Below, one piece after another: positions 10,788 through 20,911 of a stretch of DNA of 47,076 nt. A model generated the notes under the pieces. The model was not told where the DNA came from, ran no database searches, and worked only from the letters and a program-made list of their open reading frames with translations. The number at the start of each line of letters is the position of its first letter. The stretch's first letter is position 1. The position numbers and the translations under genes are program-made. Location: contig JAAFIP010000018.1 of NCBI GenBank assembly GCA_013297865.1, positions 1-47,076 of the forward strand, read 5' to 3'. This stretch comes from Polaromonas sp. (GTDB lineage Bacteria > Pseudomonadota > Gammaproteobacteria > Burkholderiales > Burkholderiaceae_C).

Positions 10788-11131
10788 TGGTTAACTTCAC
10801 CAGGGACGTACACACCACCATACTGGCGCGTATCCAGCGGGACCCCGCCTATGTGCAGGCGCTGTGGAACGAGGCGGTGCAGCTCTTTTTGGAGGGCGAG
10901 CCGCAAACAGCCAAGATCATTCTGCGTGATCTGGTGAATGCCACTGTGGGTTTTGAAGGGCTGGCAGAGCGGATTCAAAAACCCAGCAAAAGCGTACATC
11001 GCATGCTTTCTGCTGCGGGCAACCCCACCATGGACAATTTGTCCGCTATTTTTCTGGCGGTAAAGCCCGCGCAGAGAACCCCCAACAGGCGCAGCGCGCC
11101 AGCACGTCAAACAAGCACACCACACAAATAA
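10784..11131 (+). CDS. HTH antitoxin of the HigBA-like module
   Basis: The 115-residue product is probably the DNA-binding antitoxin that neutralises the upstream toxin and represses the operon. It contains the helix-turn-helix-like stretch GFEGLAERIQKPSKSVHRMLSAAGNPTMDNLSAIFLAV (about residues 55-92), characteristic of addiction-module antidotes. The tail is basic and low in complexity (RTPNRRSAPARQTS). Two adjacent ATGs are possible starts. The first overlaps the toxin stop codon. Confidence 0.85.
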   Translation: MMVNFTRDVHTTILARIQRDPAYVQALWNEAVQLFLEGEPQTAKIILRDLVNATVGFEGLAERIQKPSKSVHRMLSAAGNPTMDNLSAIFLAVKPAQRTPNRRSAPARQTSTPHK

Positions 11132-11181
11132 TGCACATTCACCTTACAATATGGATAAATTGAAGCGGAAAGGCCTATGCC

Positions 11182-11433
11182 ATGACCACATTGACTGTGA
11201 CTGAACGGGGGCAGGTGACGTTCAGGAAAGACGTGCTGCAGCACCTGGGTATCAAGCCCGGTGACAAGATAGAGCTGGATCTGTTGCCAGACGGGCGTGG
11301 CATGCTGAAAGCGGCGCGGCCTGGCCAGAGCATTCAAGGCTTTGTGGGGCTGCTGGCGGGGCGGACCAAAAAAGTCGCCACTATAGACGAGATCAACGAG
11401 GCGACTGCCCAAGCATGGGCCGGTAAAAAGTGA
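11182..11433 (+). CDS. AbrB/MazE-type antitoxin
   Basis: This 83-residue protein has an N-terminal swapped-hairpin AbrB fold, seen in MTTLTVTERGQVTFRKDVLQHLGIKPGDKIEL. The C-terminal part probably wraps the toxin. Its stop codon overlaps the GTG start of the PIN-domain toxin, which supports a cognate antitoxin that also autoregulates. It lies 50 bp behind the HigBA-like pair. Confidence 0.88.
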   Translation: MTTLTVTERGQVTFRKDVLQHLGIKPGDKIELDLLPDGRGMLKAARPGQSIQGFVGLLAGRTKKVATIDEINEATAQAWAGKK

Positions 11434-11825
11434 AGCTTACGGCCGACACCAATGTGCTGGTGCGCGCTGTGGTGGACGATGACCCGGCACAGGCCAAAGT
11501 TGCCGCCAAGGTATTGCTCGATGCCACGCTGATAGCCATCGCGCTGCCCAGCCTGTGCGAACTGGTCTGGGTGCTACGCAAAGTCTATAGCTTTACGTCC
11601 ACGGACGCAGCCAGCGCCATCCGTGCGCTATTGGCCGCAGCCAACGTAGAGATGAACCGGCCCGCCGTAGAAGCAGGCCTGCTGGTGCTGGACGCGGGTG
11701 GAGATTTTGCCGATGGCGTGATAGCCTATGAAGGCCAGTGGCTGGGCGGGGAAACCTTTGTGTCGTTTGACAAAAAAGCCGTTGCCTTGCTGAAGGCGCA
11801 GGGTCAGCAAGCGCGGGTTTTGTGA
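11430..11825 (+). CDS. PIN-domain toxin (VapC-like ribonuclease)
   Basis: The 131-residue PIN-domain protein is a predicted Mg-dependent RNase of a VapBC-type module. The acidic residues expected in the active site are visible: D6 (TADTN), E44 (SLCELVWVL), D95 (GDFADGV) and D114 (SFDKKAV). It starts with GTG, overlapping the antitoxin stop (GTGA). Targets of such toxins are often tRNA or rRNA; the target here cannot be inferred. Confidence 0.9.
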   Translation: MKLTADTNVLVRAVVDDDPAQAKVAAKVLLDATLIAIALPSLCELVWVLRKVYSFTSTDAASAIRALLAAANVEMNRPAVEAGLLVLDAGGDFADGVIAYEGQWLGGETFVSFDKKAVALLKAQGQQARVL

Positions 11826-12030
11826 TGCTGCGTGGCCGGCAGCGCGGCGGTGTGGAATTTGAACGCGCCGATGTTCCCACCATTACTAAACGCATTTGCA
11901 TCTCCATGCTACGCTAGCTTATGGGTGAAGGCGTGGAGGCGTTGCCTACTTCTAATAGACATAACCTAGCGGACTCGTTACATGGTATGGCCCAGCTTTT
12001 TATATACATAATGTGGCAAAGTTATCCCCA

Positions 12031-14115
12031 TCAAACTGAAAAACCTGCTTCAACAAGTCTTTCATGAATTTGCGAGATGACAGCGCATTGTCTCTCAGTT
12101 GGGATTTTTCGAGGAATTTGAGAGGCTAGCCTCAACAAATCCGACTGCATTGCGGTGAGCAGATTTCTTTGCATTGCCCAATTCCGCATTCGCTCCCACT
12201 GTGCTGACGGCACTTTGAACACTGCGAGTTGCGTAGCGATGCCATCGTCGGTTGCCTGGATTTCACGTGCATCCTTGGCTGCATTTTTTACGAAACTGCA
12301 GTCCACTAACGCGGAATGAATTTCTAAGTTGAGTTGAATTTTTTCGGACCTTATTCGATCCCAGCATCCCTGCATTTTTGCCCACTCTGTAACGTTGTCT
12401 TTAGGCCGACTAGGATCGGTAAGCAATTCAAAGACCCGAGCCGCTATGGTCGTGATTTGTTCGAGTATAGGAATTGAAACACCTTGCTTTGTCCAAACCC
12501 CGCGAAGATCAAGTTGTTTGCCTGCGGCTTGTTCTGTAATCATGCAATTCAACTTTGCAAGCGTGTACGTCACGATGTTGGCTCGATATCCACCCTGATA
12601 CCAATTCTGCTGCTTGACCAAAATTTCAGTTTGCCGAAACATGATCGCTAAAGCTATGAGATCACGAAAATACTCTTCATTGAATTGTCGCTCATCTTCA
12701 TTCCAGGCCTTCGCAATTAAGTCAGCGAAAAGCATGAAATTCTTTTGTGCGCCCATACTCACTTTATTAGGCAGTCCCCGCCAAGTGTTCACTAGTTTTG
12801 CAACGTCGGTTTTAGACAGTAATTGTGATTTCGGGTTTTGAGTCACGAATTGCCGTTTTTGAGCGGGAGACAATTTGGCTTGTTCGTTTACATATTGCCC
12901 GCGTGCCCGTTCATAAAACCAGTGACTACCATGCTGGGCACCGCCAATAGGGGGGGCAAAAATTCTTCTCGAAAACTCCTCCAGCCTGATGTGATATGCA
13001 TGGTTTGCAAAGAAGTCTGCATCACTAACTTTGTTCTGACTGTTGGCATACCGCGCGATATCTGGAATCAAAGAGCTTGCTTTTTCTGGAGGTAGGACCG
13101 AAAGCTTCATCTGGACCATCACCTTTGACAGATCAGCGCATTCTGAATTACCAGGTGAATTTCGTGCTGCTTGCGCAAGTGAAGCAGTGGTTTGCCCCCC
13201 GTTGACGATTTGCAAATTCGTTGCGCTCAGTATCTTTGGCCCCCTCGAAGTCTCTTCTATGACAACATTTTCTGCTGTGGCAGCGATGCCATTATTGAAG
13301 GCAAAAAACATTTCAGGTTGCTGTCGAATAGTCAATTGAATTTTTGCATTTACTTTTCCTCGAGTGCTAAGGAAAGATCGAACATTTCCTTCTAGGAGTC
13401 GACTTCCATATCGATCGTAAATTCCAGCAATGACGTTACCCGAAATCATGCACAAATAGGCTTGATATTCGCCCTCTGCACTAGCGGCCATAAGACACGG
13501 CAACCCATCGCCACTGCCAAAGTCAGCGAAATCAACGACCAGCTCATCTCTGCCGGTAGCTGAAACATATGCACGATGCAATCGGGCCACATCCCAAACA
13601 TGATGCTCTGCTTGGATACCGGAAATATCAGCATCAGGCCAGTCTCTAGCTTTTGACTTCAACTGACCGTCGCTAACCAGGTAAAGCCTGTATCTGGTCA
13701 TCTTTGAGTGCCAGTCCCGGAGGTCACATGCAAGACCATGTCCTGGCTGGCTCTCTTCGATAGATCCATCTGTTAAGTTGCCTTTCAGCGCCTCTTCAAC
13801 AAATGATCTGAGCATGCCAAATAACTTCATTGCATCCGCAGTATTGAAGGATGGCATGTCATCGTCATTGGAGTAGTCTGCAATAAGTATCGCAAGAGAA
13901 TTGTCTGCATCGTCGAACGCATAACCGTCTATTTGCAGTTTTCTTTTTCCGCTAGTACCTTCGTATCGACATGCTACAAAGTCTGAAAATTCTTCTGCAT
14001 CAGTTAGACGCTCGCCGACTTCATCCACGAAGCCAGCGCGATTGAAATCCTGATTCGATTCAGCCCGTGCACGAACAGTCTCCAGCAAATCTTTACGAAA
14101 CTCTAATAAATCCAT
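12031..14115 (-). CDS. AIPR-family protein of a Z1/GHKL defence operon
   Basis: The 694-residue product matches the AIPR (abortive infection phage resistance) family. It has FFAFNNGIAATAENV (about 270-284) and, at about 301-312, NLQIVNGGQTTASL, the NGxQTT signature. The N-terminal part (QIDGYAFDDADNSLAILIADY, about 61-81) could be a degenerate nuclease-like strand pair, which is speculative. It is the last gene of the leftward operon and overlaps the DUF4420 gene by 1 bp (TAATG). By context it probably acts as an effector or sensor in antiphage defence. The biochemical activity is unknown to me. Confidence 0.85.
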   Translation of the reverse strand: MDLLEFRKDLLETVRARAESNQDFNRAGFVDEVGERLTDAEEFSDFVACRYEGTSGKRKLQIDGYAFDDADNSLAILIADYSNDDDMPSFNTADAMKLFGMLRSFVEEALKGNLTDGSIEESQPGHGLACDLRDWHSKMTRYRLYLVSDGQLKSKARDWPDADISGIQAEHHVWDVARLHRAYVSATGRDELVVDFADFGSGDGLPCLMAASAEGEYQAYLCMISGNVIAGIYDRYGSRLLEGNVRSFLSTRGKVNAKIQLTIRQQPEMFFAFNNGIAATAENVVIEETSRGPKILSATNLQIVNGGQTTASLAQAARNSPGNSECADLSKVMVQMKLSVLPPEKASSLIPDIARYANSQNKVSDADFFANHAYHIRLEEFSRRIFAPPIGGAQHGSHWFYERARGQYVNEQAKLSPAQKRQFVTQNPKSQLLSKTDVAKLVNTWRGLPNKVSMGAQKNFMLFADLIAKAWNEDERQFNEEYFRDLIALAIMFRQTEILVKQQNWYQGGYRANIVTYTLAKLNCMITEQAAGKQLDLRGVWTKQGVSIPILEQITTIAARVFELLTDPSRPKDNVTEWAKMQGCWDRIRSEKIQLNLEIHSALVDCSFVKNAAKDAREIQATDDGIATQLAVFKVPSAQWERMRNWAMQRNLLTAMQSDLLRLASQIPRKIPTERQCAVISQIHERLVEAGFSV

Positions 14116-15086
14116 TAGGGCGCTCTCCGGAAATTAAGTGACGTTGAATCCAAACGATATTTTTCACAAGCGTTCAAAGACAATTCATATTTGATATGGC
14201 TTAAACCAATCGCAATCTGGTTTCCAGTGATACGAGGAAAATCGCCATACACCGAAAACACTTGGAACAATCGTTCGCTTAGGCTCGGCATTGAATACTC
14301 AGACCTGCTGACATATTTGGCCATACTTAAAGTATTTTCAAAAATATCACTTGAATCAGGATCGTTTGAAAGCAATCCACGAACATCTTCAACCAAGGTA
14401 TTCAGACTGAACGAATCGGGCGTATTGTGTCTACTCTCGGCTAATTCGATTACGACCAAGAAGAGAGTTCGAGATGTAGTTTGCAGTTGCGATTCTGACG
14501 AAATGGTGATTGAAGTTGCACCAGGCTGAATCGTCTTGACTTCCCAAGCAGCGTTGTGAGTTTGAAAATCCTGATCAGCGCCTTTAGGCCCAACCCATGC
14601 GCGAACGGCATCACTGCTTCCAAGGTGAATAAACAATCGCTTCAACGTTAACAGTTCACCGCAAAGCCCTCTAACCTCGTTTTCACTCAATAAATCAGGC
14701 AACCCTCGCTCAAGAAGTTGACGCCAATTTGACAGGCGACGTAGTACATAGCCTAACGATTGATTGGCCGGCAATCCTGTGTTCTTGGAAGATTCGATCA
14801 GATCCTCGCATAGCATGGAAAACATCGGTGACAGTTCGGCACTGTCCAATACCAGCAGCAGTGACCATTTGCCGTCGTCACGCTTGAAGCTCTTGATGCG
14901 AATTGCGCGCATGTCGCGAATGGCAGGCGGTTCTTCTGGCGTGACCAGTAGCAGCAGTCTGTGCTTTTCGTTGTCCTTGCCGAGATAAAAGTCCAACGTG
15001 TGACTGGCATCGAATAGTTGAAAAACGGCATGTAGTGGATCTGCCGCAATTGCGTCCCACCTGTCGTTGAGTCTATTCGCCATCAT
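14115..15086 (-). CDS. PD-(D/E)XK motif protein (DUF4420)
   Basis: The 323-residue product carries a nuclease-like core. E144 lies in the helix LCGELLTLKRLF, D171 and D173 in KGADQDF, and E182 and K184 in AAWEVKT, giving the D...ExK arrangement of restriction-endonuclease-fold enzymes. This is the DUF4420 pattern found with Z1 and GHKL genes. It is the best candidate for the DNA-cleaving subunit, because the operon lacks a conventional restriction enzyme. The start overlaps the end of the Z1 gene by 14 bp; a second ATG two codons downstream of the annotated ATG's neighbour is also possible. Confidence 0.85.
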   Translation of the reverse strand: MMANRLNDRWDAIAADPLHAVFQLFDASHTLDFYLGKDNEKHRLLLLVTPEEPPAIRDMRAIRIKSFKRDDGKWSLLLVLDSAELSPMFSMLCEDLIESSKNTGLPANQSLGYVLRRLSNWRQLLERGLPDLLSENEVRGLCGELLTLKRLFIHLGSSDAVRAWVGPKGADQDFQTHNAAWEVKTIQPGATSITISSESQLQTTSRTLFLVVIELAESRHNTPDSFSLNTLVEDVRGLLSNDPDSSDIFENTLSMAKYVSRSEYSMPSLSERLFQVFSVYGDFPRITGNQIAIGLSHIKYELSLNACEKYRLDSTSLNFRRAP

Positions 15087-17805
15087 CGTCCTCTTCTAGG
15101 TCATCATCGCTTGTGACTTCACTTGCAAGCATGTTTCGCAGTTCCACCAAGTTAATTCGGTATCGGATACTTTGGCTTGCTTGTGCGAGATCGGGAAAAC
15201 TGAGGCCCAGTGCAACCAGAGCGCAACCATCAGGCAACGGGTAGTCCTTTTCTCCATCTCCGCCTGCTTCAACTGGCTTCAAGACATGCAACATCAGAAG
15301 CGGCTTTGTGCGGATTTTTCTATACGCACTTGACGGCACAGTAGTCTTTCCGGCGTTTTCGGGTGCCTCCATGAAACTGGTTTCGGCGTTCTTCACTTCG
15401 TCATCAGATAAGCCTGCCTTCTCGTCCGCAGGCGAGCCAACACGCATTTTCTGCGCATTGATGAGTAGCGACCGCTTTTCCGGCTCAACTAATATCTTCC
15501 TCTTCCGTTGTCGTACATCTACCCCAGGTACGAGGGAATACTCTGATTCGCTCCCACTCGGAATGGCAATATCCCATTTCAGCAGTTTCTCGTCGTTGGA
15601 AGATTCAATAAAGTCCCCAAGCGCGGAAGTTTGAAGTTTCAGATTCAGGGGATGACTGGCAAATCTTCTAAGGAATTCGACGATGAGCACTTTGTCCACA
15701 TTGATCCACAGTGGGTATTCACGGGTCGTACTTTTAGTATTACTAGCCAAAAGTACCTGCTCTACAAGCCGCCGCGCCGCTTTGAAATTACCAATGATCG
15801 CAGCTGGATCACGCAATAGTCGTGTTGACTCCAATCCCTCATTGCTTATCGACATCATATGCACGATCTCTTCCGAGTCGCGCATTTTGTTCCGGGCGGT
15901 TATCAACAACGAGTCCGGGTGGGCCCTAACACGCAATCCAAAATCAAGAGGCTTGAGTCGAGATACCTGCATTCGACGGATTTCTCCTCTGAGTTCATCC
16001 GTCGCCTCGGAAATGTGAGAATACCAATTTGCAGACTCTTCTGTAATCCAAATGCGAAACAAGTCTTCATAGCCATGACGATAGCCAAACCAACGTCCCA
16101 TTTGCAGCAGTGCGTCGTACATTTGAGTGCCACGGTAGAAATAACTTACGCAAAGGCCCTCAAGAGTCAAACCACGCGCCAAGCTGTTGCCCCCTACCGC
16201 AATGACGCGCAATCCGTTTTGCTTGTATAGCGAATAGTCTAGGCTGGCAGCGCCGGATTTCTGATTGACTGAACGTACCTCAATGGGCAAAGTTGCGGCG
16301 GTTAGCGATGATTGCACCTCCGCCCAGGAAACCCCAGAGTCTGAATACTCGCTGTCAAAAATATCATGCAGAGTTGCCAGAGTGGCGTTTTTTAGAGCTT
16401 CATTAGTTGACAGCGAAGCGTAGTTCCGTATGTCCTCCTGCATCTTTCGCAGAAGCTCAAAAATCACATCCTTTACTTGGTTTTGAATAAGCGTGAAGTG
16501 GCTAACGTTTATCAGCATTGAGCGATGACGTGGCATGTCCTTTCGGAGGTCCATGATGGCATTGACCACCAGAAAGCTCCCCATCGCTTCAATCATGGAT
16601 GGCGGAACTCCCTCGATGGTGCTGTCTGACTTTTGCCCTCGTGGAAAATAGACATCGGCATCATTGATATGGCGCAGGCAGTCGAGCGGTGAGTCGTCTC
16701 CGAAGATTAGTCTTGCGCCAACATAATTTGTGGGAGCATCCAGCGCGTATATAAAGTCACGGGGGAAAAGATCATCACCGACCATTGCATCGGTCGTATC
16801 AGGATTGATGAAAACATTAGCAAATGGCGTCGCTGTAAACCCGACATAGCTTGATCGAGGGAATACCTTCAGCAAGGTACGAATCCCTCCATTTATTGCC
16901 GTAGCTTTTGCAGGATTTGTGTTGACCGAGGCATTGTCAGCTTCGTCGTCAATCATTAGCAGAGGCAAGTTGATATGCCCACCGTGGTTTGCATTGAAGG
17001 TGATTAGCCAATCTGTCAAATTTTCCAAGATCCGCTTGTTCTTCTTCACTACCAGCAGAACTGGCTCCTTGTAGTCCCTGAGTTTGAATCCGAGCTGATT
17101 GACCGTCGCAGCCTTGAAGTCACCGATGGTTGAAGTAAAAACACCTGCCGCGCGCGCGCCATTTACCAAACCAACACCGATTTCCCTTCGGTGACGGTTT
17201 CTGTTAACCACTCCAGAACTGTCCAAACCGACAAACCCTGAATCCAGGCGCTCCTGTGCCTGTCGTCTTAGGCTTTCAAGCGTTCCAGTAAGCAAAATCA
17301 CCAACTTGTACCCGGCATCAGCCGCTTTGCAGATTAGTCCTGTGTAGTTTGAGGTCTTCCCTGATTGCACATCCCCCATTACGAGTCCACGACGCGGCCA
17401 GCCATCTTCTCCATCGGGATTACCCATTAGGTCAAGAATGTCATCTGTAACCTTGTCTAGTGTAGTGACCACTTTTGGCGCCCAACCCTGTTTGAGCAAT
17501 TCTGTTTGATACCGACGCCAGTAAAAAGGCTCGATATTGGCTTTTCGTGCCTGAAGCCACGGTGCGTGGGTGTCAAAGACACAGGCACCGATGCCCATCT
17601 CAATAGTCAATGCCTGATGCAAACGTCTTATGACATCAGAAAACTCCTCGTCTGACACAGAATAGAGAGGATTCGTTCGTAACCAGCAAGCATGCGAAAG
17701 GATGTCTGCCTCTGACGGAATACCAGTTACAGTCAATGCCGTAATCACGCCTAGCTCGAGTCTGCGGCCATTGTCAGACAATTGCGAGTCTTTTTTTTCA
17801 GTCAT
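15073..17805 (-). CDS. Z1-domain SF2-like ATPase
   Basis: The product is 910 residues from the ATG at 17805, chosen because AGGAG lies about 10 nt upstream; an in-frame ATG at 17865 has less support. It is a superfamily-2 helicase-like ATPase: Walker A GDVQSGKT (144-151), Walker B IDDEAD (about 285-290), motif III GFTATPF (322-328), GNSLARGLTLEG (about 539-550) and motif VI QMGRWFGYR (568-576). It belongs to the Z1 family (PF10593, from memory). It probably translocates on or remodels DNA for the neighbouring nuclease. It overlaps both the GHKL gene (8 bp) and the DUF4420 gene (14 bp). Confidence 0.9.
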   Translation of the reverse strand: MTEKKDSQLSDNGRRLELGVITALTVTGIPSEADILSHACWLRTNPLYSVSDEEFSDVIRRLHQALTIEMGIGACVFDTHAPWLQARKANIEPFYWRRYQTELLKQGWAPKVVTTLDKVTDDILDLMGNPDGEDGWPRRGLVMGDVQSGKTSNYTGLICKAADAGYKLVILLTGTLESLRRQAQERLDSGFVGLDSSGVVNRNRHRREIGVGLVNGARAAGVFTSTIGDFKAATVNQLGFKLRDYKEPVLLVVKKNKRILENLTDWLITFNANHGGHINLPLLMIDDEADNASVNTNPAKATAINGGIRTLLKVFPRSSYVGFTATPFANVFINPDTTDAMVGDDLFPRDFIYALDAPTNYVGARLIFGDDSPLDCLRHINDADVYFPRGQKSDSTIEGVPPSMIEAMGSFLVVNAIMDLRKDMPRHRSMLINVSHFTLIQNQVKDVIFELLRKMQEDIRNYASLSTNEALKNATLATLHDIFDSEYSDSGVSWAEVQSSLTAATLPIEVRSVNQKSGAASLDYSLYKQNGLRVIAVGGNSLARGLTLEGLCVSYFYRGTQMYDALLQMGRWFGYRHGYEDLFRIWITEESANWYSHISEATDELRGEIRRMQVSRLKPLDFGLRVRAHPDSLLITARNKMRDSEEIVHMMSISNEGLESTRLLRDPAAIIGNFKAARRLVEQVLLASNTKSTTREYPLWINVDKVLIVEFLRRFASHPLNLKLQTSALGDFIESSNDEKLLKWDIAIPSGSESEYSLVPGVDVRQRKRKILVEPEKRSLLINAQKMRVGSPADEKAGLSDDEVKNAETSFMEAPENAGKTTVPSSAYRKIRTKPLLMLHVLKPVEAGGDGEKDYPLPDGCALVALGLSFPDLAQASQSIRYRINLVELRNMLASEVTSDDDLEEDDDGE

Positions 17806-19270
17806 ATTTTTGAATCTCCTCGACAATCTTTCGTGTGGCTTCAAGGTGAAGGTTGAATGGCTCAATTAAATGCAATGTCGCGAGCCACGTTTTCCTGAAA
17901 GGCGACTTACTGTCAAGCGAAGCAAACATGGATCTGGCTATTTCCCGCAATCGCAGAGTAACCTCTTCACCATTGAAGGACGAGCGTAAGTCCGATGCCA
18001 TCCGCGAATAGAGCGCATCTGCCGGGAAAGAACTCTCAACTACCGCAAGAACCGCATCGAAGTCAGATGCGTCGCTTTTCGATAGCCTAGAAATCAGAGT
18101 CTTGATTGATGGATGATCACGATTGATATCGAACCTCACCCCGCCACGGTCTACCACCTCATTCCATCCAGCCGTGATTTCGCCTCTGTCAACGGAGCGC
18201 CCGCGAAAGGCAATAGTTCTGCCGCTCACTTGCCGTATTCTTTCCACAGTTCTTCTGAGATTAAAACGAACTGCCTCCGGGGGACTCGCCACCGATTTTT
18301 TAATATCCAAAGTCCACAGGTGATCTAACGAGTTAGGAATGTCCACGCGAACCCTTGCCAGTTTGCTCAACTCATCCTTCCTAGCCAAGCGGAACCATGT
18401 CCCCCAAACAATTAGTCGCCGGTTTCGATAAATATAGAAGCCCTGCTGATTTCTGAGTCCATCGCTTCCACCGGCACTGGCCATCTCTTCAGGAGAAAGC
18501 TTACTTGCATGCGGCAGGATGTAAGGCTTGACCGTGACTCGGTGGCCTTCAATACTAAAGCTGTCTTCATCAAGCGTCTGGGTGGCTTTGTGGTCGGACA
18601 GGAATGGATCAATGGGGGGCAGCGGATTTCCGTTCGTGCTTATCGCCAAGCGAGACCGACCGGATTCAGCGGAAATGTATCGGTGAAAGACCAGAGAAAG
18701 ATGACTGCGGGCATGGTCCATTTCTCTTCCAAGGGCCACTTCAACAGAGCTTTCACCTATGGTCAGTCTGTCCAGGTTTTGCCATAAAACAATGGTCCCT
18801 TTTTTTTGAGTCCATAGCTGATGGACGTGGGGAAGCTTTGCGATGTCGTCCTCATCCAATTCAAGCATTATCCAGGAATTTCGCTTTACAACGACATCAA
18901 GATCCCAGCAATAGGCGCAAATCAAACCGTCCCGCAAGGAAATCACAGTCGTTCGCCGACACTGCGACAGTGACGATGTCTTCATGCCCAGGCCATAACG
19001 CCCCATATCCTCGATACGCCTTGTCTCCAATGGACTGGTGCTTCCATGTCTCATTGCTTTTGCAAGGGTGTCCTTCAACATGCCGTCGCCATCGTCAATG
19101 ACTGCGATGTATGGTGTATCCGTTGGACGAAACTCAATTCCGATGCTCTTGGCTTTTGCTGAAATGCTGTTGTCGATAAGGTCTGCTAAAGCAGATTCGA
19201 GCGAATAGCCAATCGAACGCATGGACTCCAGCAAAGATGGAGCATGTGGAGGGTTTTCGATTTCTCTCAT
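17798..19270 (-). CDS. GHKL (Bergerat-fold) ATPase, MutL/MORC-like
   Basis: The 490-residue product has all the GHKL motifs: ALADLIDNSISAKA (N34 as the Mg ligand), VIDDGDGM (58-64) and MGRYGLGMKTSSLSQ (89-103). The rest resembles MutL/MORC-type ATPases, without an obvious MutL C-terminal endonuclease motif. Such ATPases beside Z1, DUF4420 and AIPR genes were noted in comparative genomics (Iyer, Abhiman and Aravind 2008, recalled from memory). It probably acts as a nucleotide-driven clamp or switch in target recognition. It lies 41 bp downstream of the methyltransferase and is coupled to the Z1 gene. Confidence 0.9.
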   Translation of the reverse strand: MREIENPPHAPSLLESMRSIGYSLESALADLIDNSISAKAKSIGIEFRPTDTPYIAVIDDGDGMLKDTLAKAMRHGSTSPLETRRIEDMGRYGLGMKTSSLSQCRRTTVISLRDGLICAYCWDLDVVVKRNSWIMLELDEDDIAKLPHVHQLWTQKKGTIVLWQNLDRLTIGESSVEVALGREMDHARSHLSLVFHRYISAESGRSRLAISTNGNPLPPIDPFLSDHKATQTLDEDSFSIEGHRVTVKPYILPHASKLSPEEMASAGGSDGLRNQQGFYIYRNRRLIVWGTWFRLARKDELSKLARVRVDIPNSLDHLWTLDIKKSVASPPEAVRFNLRRTVERIRQVSGRTIAFRGRSVDRGEITAGWNEVVDRGGVRFDINRDHPSIKTLISRLSKSDASDFDAVLAVVESSFPADALYSRMASDLRSSFNGEEVTLRLREIARSMFASLDSKSPFRKTWLATLHLIEPFNLHLEATRKIVEEIQKYD

Positions 19271-19311
19271 TTTTTCGTACCCACTATTTGATTTCCCAGA
19301 GTTAAGGGCAT

Positions 19312-20895
19312 TTAGCGGTCACATTCTGGTGACTGGCATACATTTAGACTTCTGGTCTTCCGTGCGGTAGAGGAAAGGATCTTATGGCATATCAATGCAA
19401 TCTTGTTTGCCAACAATGACGGCACAGCATTTCCAACTTGGTGATACTGCTGTGTTTTATTTCCTTGAAAGAAATAGTTATCGGGAAATGTCTGCAATCG
19501 GGCCGCCTCGCGCACGGTGAGACTGCGACACTGGATTGGGTCTGGATGGATGAAATAATGGCCGTCCTTTGAAATGTGGCTGGTTACAGTGCTGCTTGGC
19601 AAATTTTTGAGCTGAACTCTGAATCTGTCCACGAACTTCCCTGATTCCCAATTTGCATGCCCTGGTGCAAGCCCTTTCAGTGCAAATTCTGTATGGCCTT
19701 TTGGGGAATAACCGCGTTGTTCGGCAAATACGGCTGCGTATAGATACCGCCCTAAATCGCTGGTCATGTGAGAGCGGGTTTCATGGTTTAGCCAAACCCT
19801 TATTTCGGCGTCTCGCACCCATTTTTGAAATTCGGTTGTTGCTTCTGGGTTTGATTTTTTGGGGTAGCGGAGAGCGCCAGTCTCCAGTTTTGCGGACGCG
19901 CCATCTGCTACTTCGAATAGACCTTCTGCAAGAGCGGGTTCTTTGTGGCGCAAAGCATCTGCGGCGAGATTTTGACTGAGTTTCACAACTGTATCCCGCC
20001 ATTTTTCTCCTCCATCGTCTTGACCAAGCTTGCTACGGAGGCGGGGTATCCCAGCAAGTGCACTTTGCACTACCAGTTGTGGTGCGTGGCCAAGGAGGTG
20101 CCTGCCGTCGTACTTCAACTCTTCTCTAACTCCCAGCAGAATTACACGATGGCGAGCCTGGGGAATTCCGTACTGTTCTGCTTGGATGATGAAATCTTTT
20201 GCGTTGATGCTTTCTGGATCCATGCCATGTTCGTAGCATGTAGGTGTTACTAGGGAGTGAATGGTGTACCTATGTCCCCTGCCTCTGCCGAGTGCCTTGC
20301 TGGGGTCGGAGAGATCATGAAGAATATCGGGGAATATCTGCCGACCTCCAACCTTTGCAGAAAGAATGCCCTTGACGTTTTCCATTACAAATACAGTTGG
20401 CTTTGCTTTGTTAAGTATCCGAAGATATTCCCGGTAAAGAAAATGACGGTGATCGTCTTCGGCAACGTAGCCTGCTGTTCCCATGTTTCGGGATCGCCCA
20501 ACCAGTGAGTAGGCTTGGCATGGTGGGCCACCTATCAGTACCGTCTGATCTTCTCTCAGTTTTTTATCTCGGATGATTTTGTCTAGAAGGGTATTGTCAT
20601 TGACCTGGCCAAGAGTCAGCTTTCGTGCCTCCTCTGTTGCCACGGCCCACAGCGAGGGATATAGGTCACGCGGGTGCTTTGCCTGTGCTGAGTTGCAGAA
20701 TTCATAGTAAGCCTTCAATGCGGCAGGGCTCTCATTTTTCGCATGTCTGAAAAAACTTCGCAGCGTTAGAGTTGCATGCGCGCTAGCCTCCATTTCGGCA
20801 GATACAACGATATTGAAGGCTTTTCCATTGTTTAAAGACGCAAAGCCTTCGCCCAGGCCCCCTGGCCCAGCGAATAAATCGATTAGTTTGAACAT
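19312..20895 (-). CDS. DNA (cytosine-5) methyltransferase
   Basis: The 527-residue m5C methyltransferase has motif I LFAGPGGLGEGF (7-18), motif IV GGPPCQAYS with catalytic C126, motif VI MENV (171-174) and motif VIII QAEQYGIPQARHRVILLG. A target-recognition region follows, then motifs IX-X (LTVREAARLQTFPDNYFF and QVGNAVPSLLA). It presumably marks host DNA as self for the downstream ATPase/nuclease genes. The target sequence cannot be read from the protein. The linked vsr gene fits a target whose deaminated m5C yields T:G mismatches. Confidence 0.95.
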   Translation of the reverse strand: MFKLIDLFAGPGGLGEGFASLNNGKAFNIVVSAEMEASAHATLTLRSFFRHAKNESPAALKAYYEFCNSAQAKHPRDLYPSLWAVATEEARKLTLGQVNDNTLLDKIIRDKKLREDQTVLIGGPPCQAYSLVGRSRNMGTAGYVAEDDHRHFLYREYLRILNKAKPTVFVMENVKGILSAKVGGRQIFPDILHDLSDPSKALGRGRGHRYTIHSLVTPTCYEHGMDPESINAKDFIIQAEQYGIPQARHRVILLGVREELKYDGRHLLGHAPQLVVQSALAGIPRLRSKLGQDDGGEKWRDTVVKLSQNLAADALRHKEPALAEGLFEVADGASAKLETGALRYPKKSNPEATTEFQKWVRDAEIRVWLNHETRSHMTSDLGRYLYAAVFAEQRGYSPKGHTEFALKGLAPGHANWESGKFVDRFRVQLKNLPSSTVTSHISKDGHYFIHPDPIQCRSLTVREAARLQTFPDNYFFQGNKTQQYHQVGNAVPSLLANKIALICHKILSSTARKTRSLNVCQSPECDR

Positions 20896-20911
20896 TGGTT
20901 GAGCGGGTGAC

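Noticed and set aside
17805-17865. Upstream ATG at 17865 as start of the Z1 protein
   Set aside because: It would overlap the GHKL gene by 68 bp; the ATG at 17805 has a good AGGAG ribosome site and starts with a plausible polar N-terminus.
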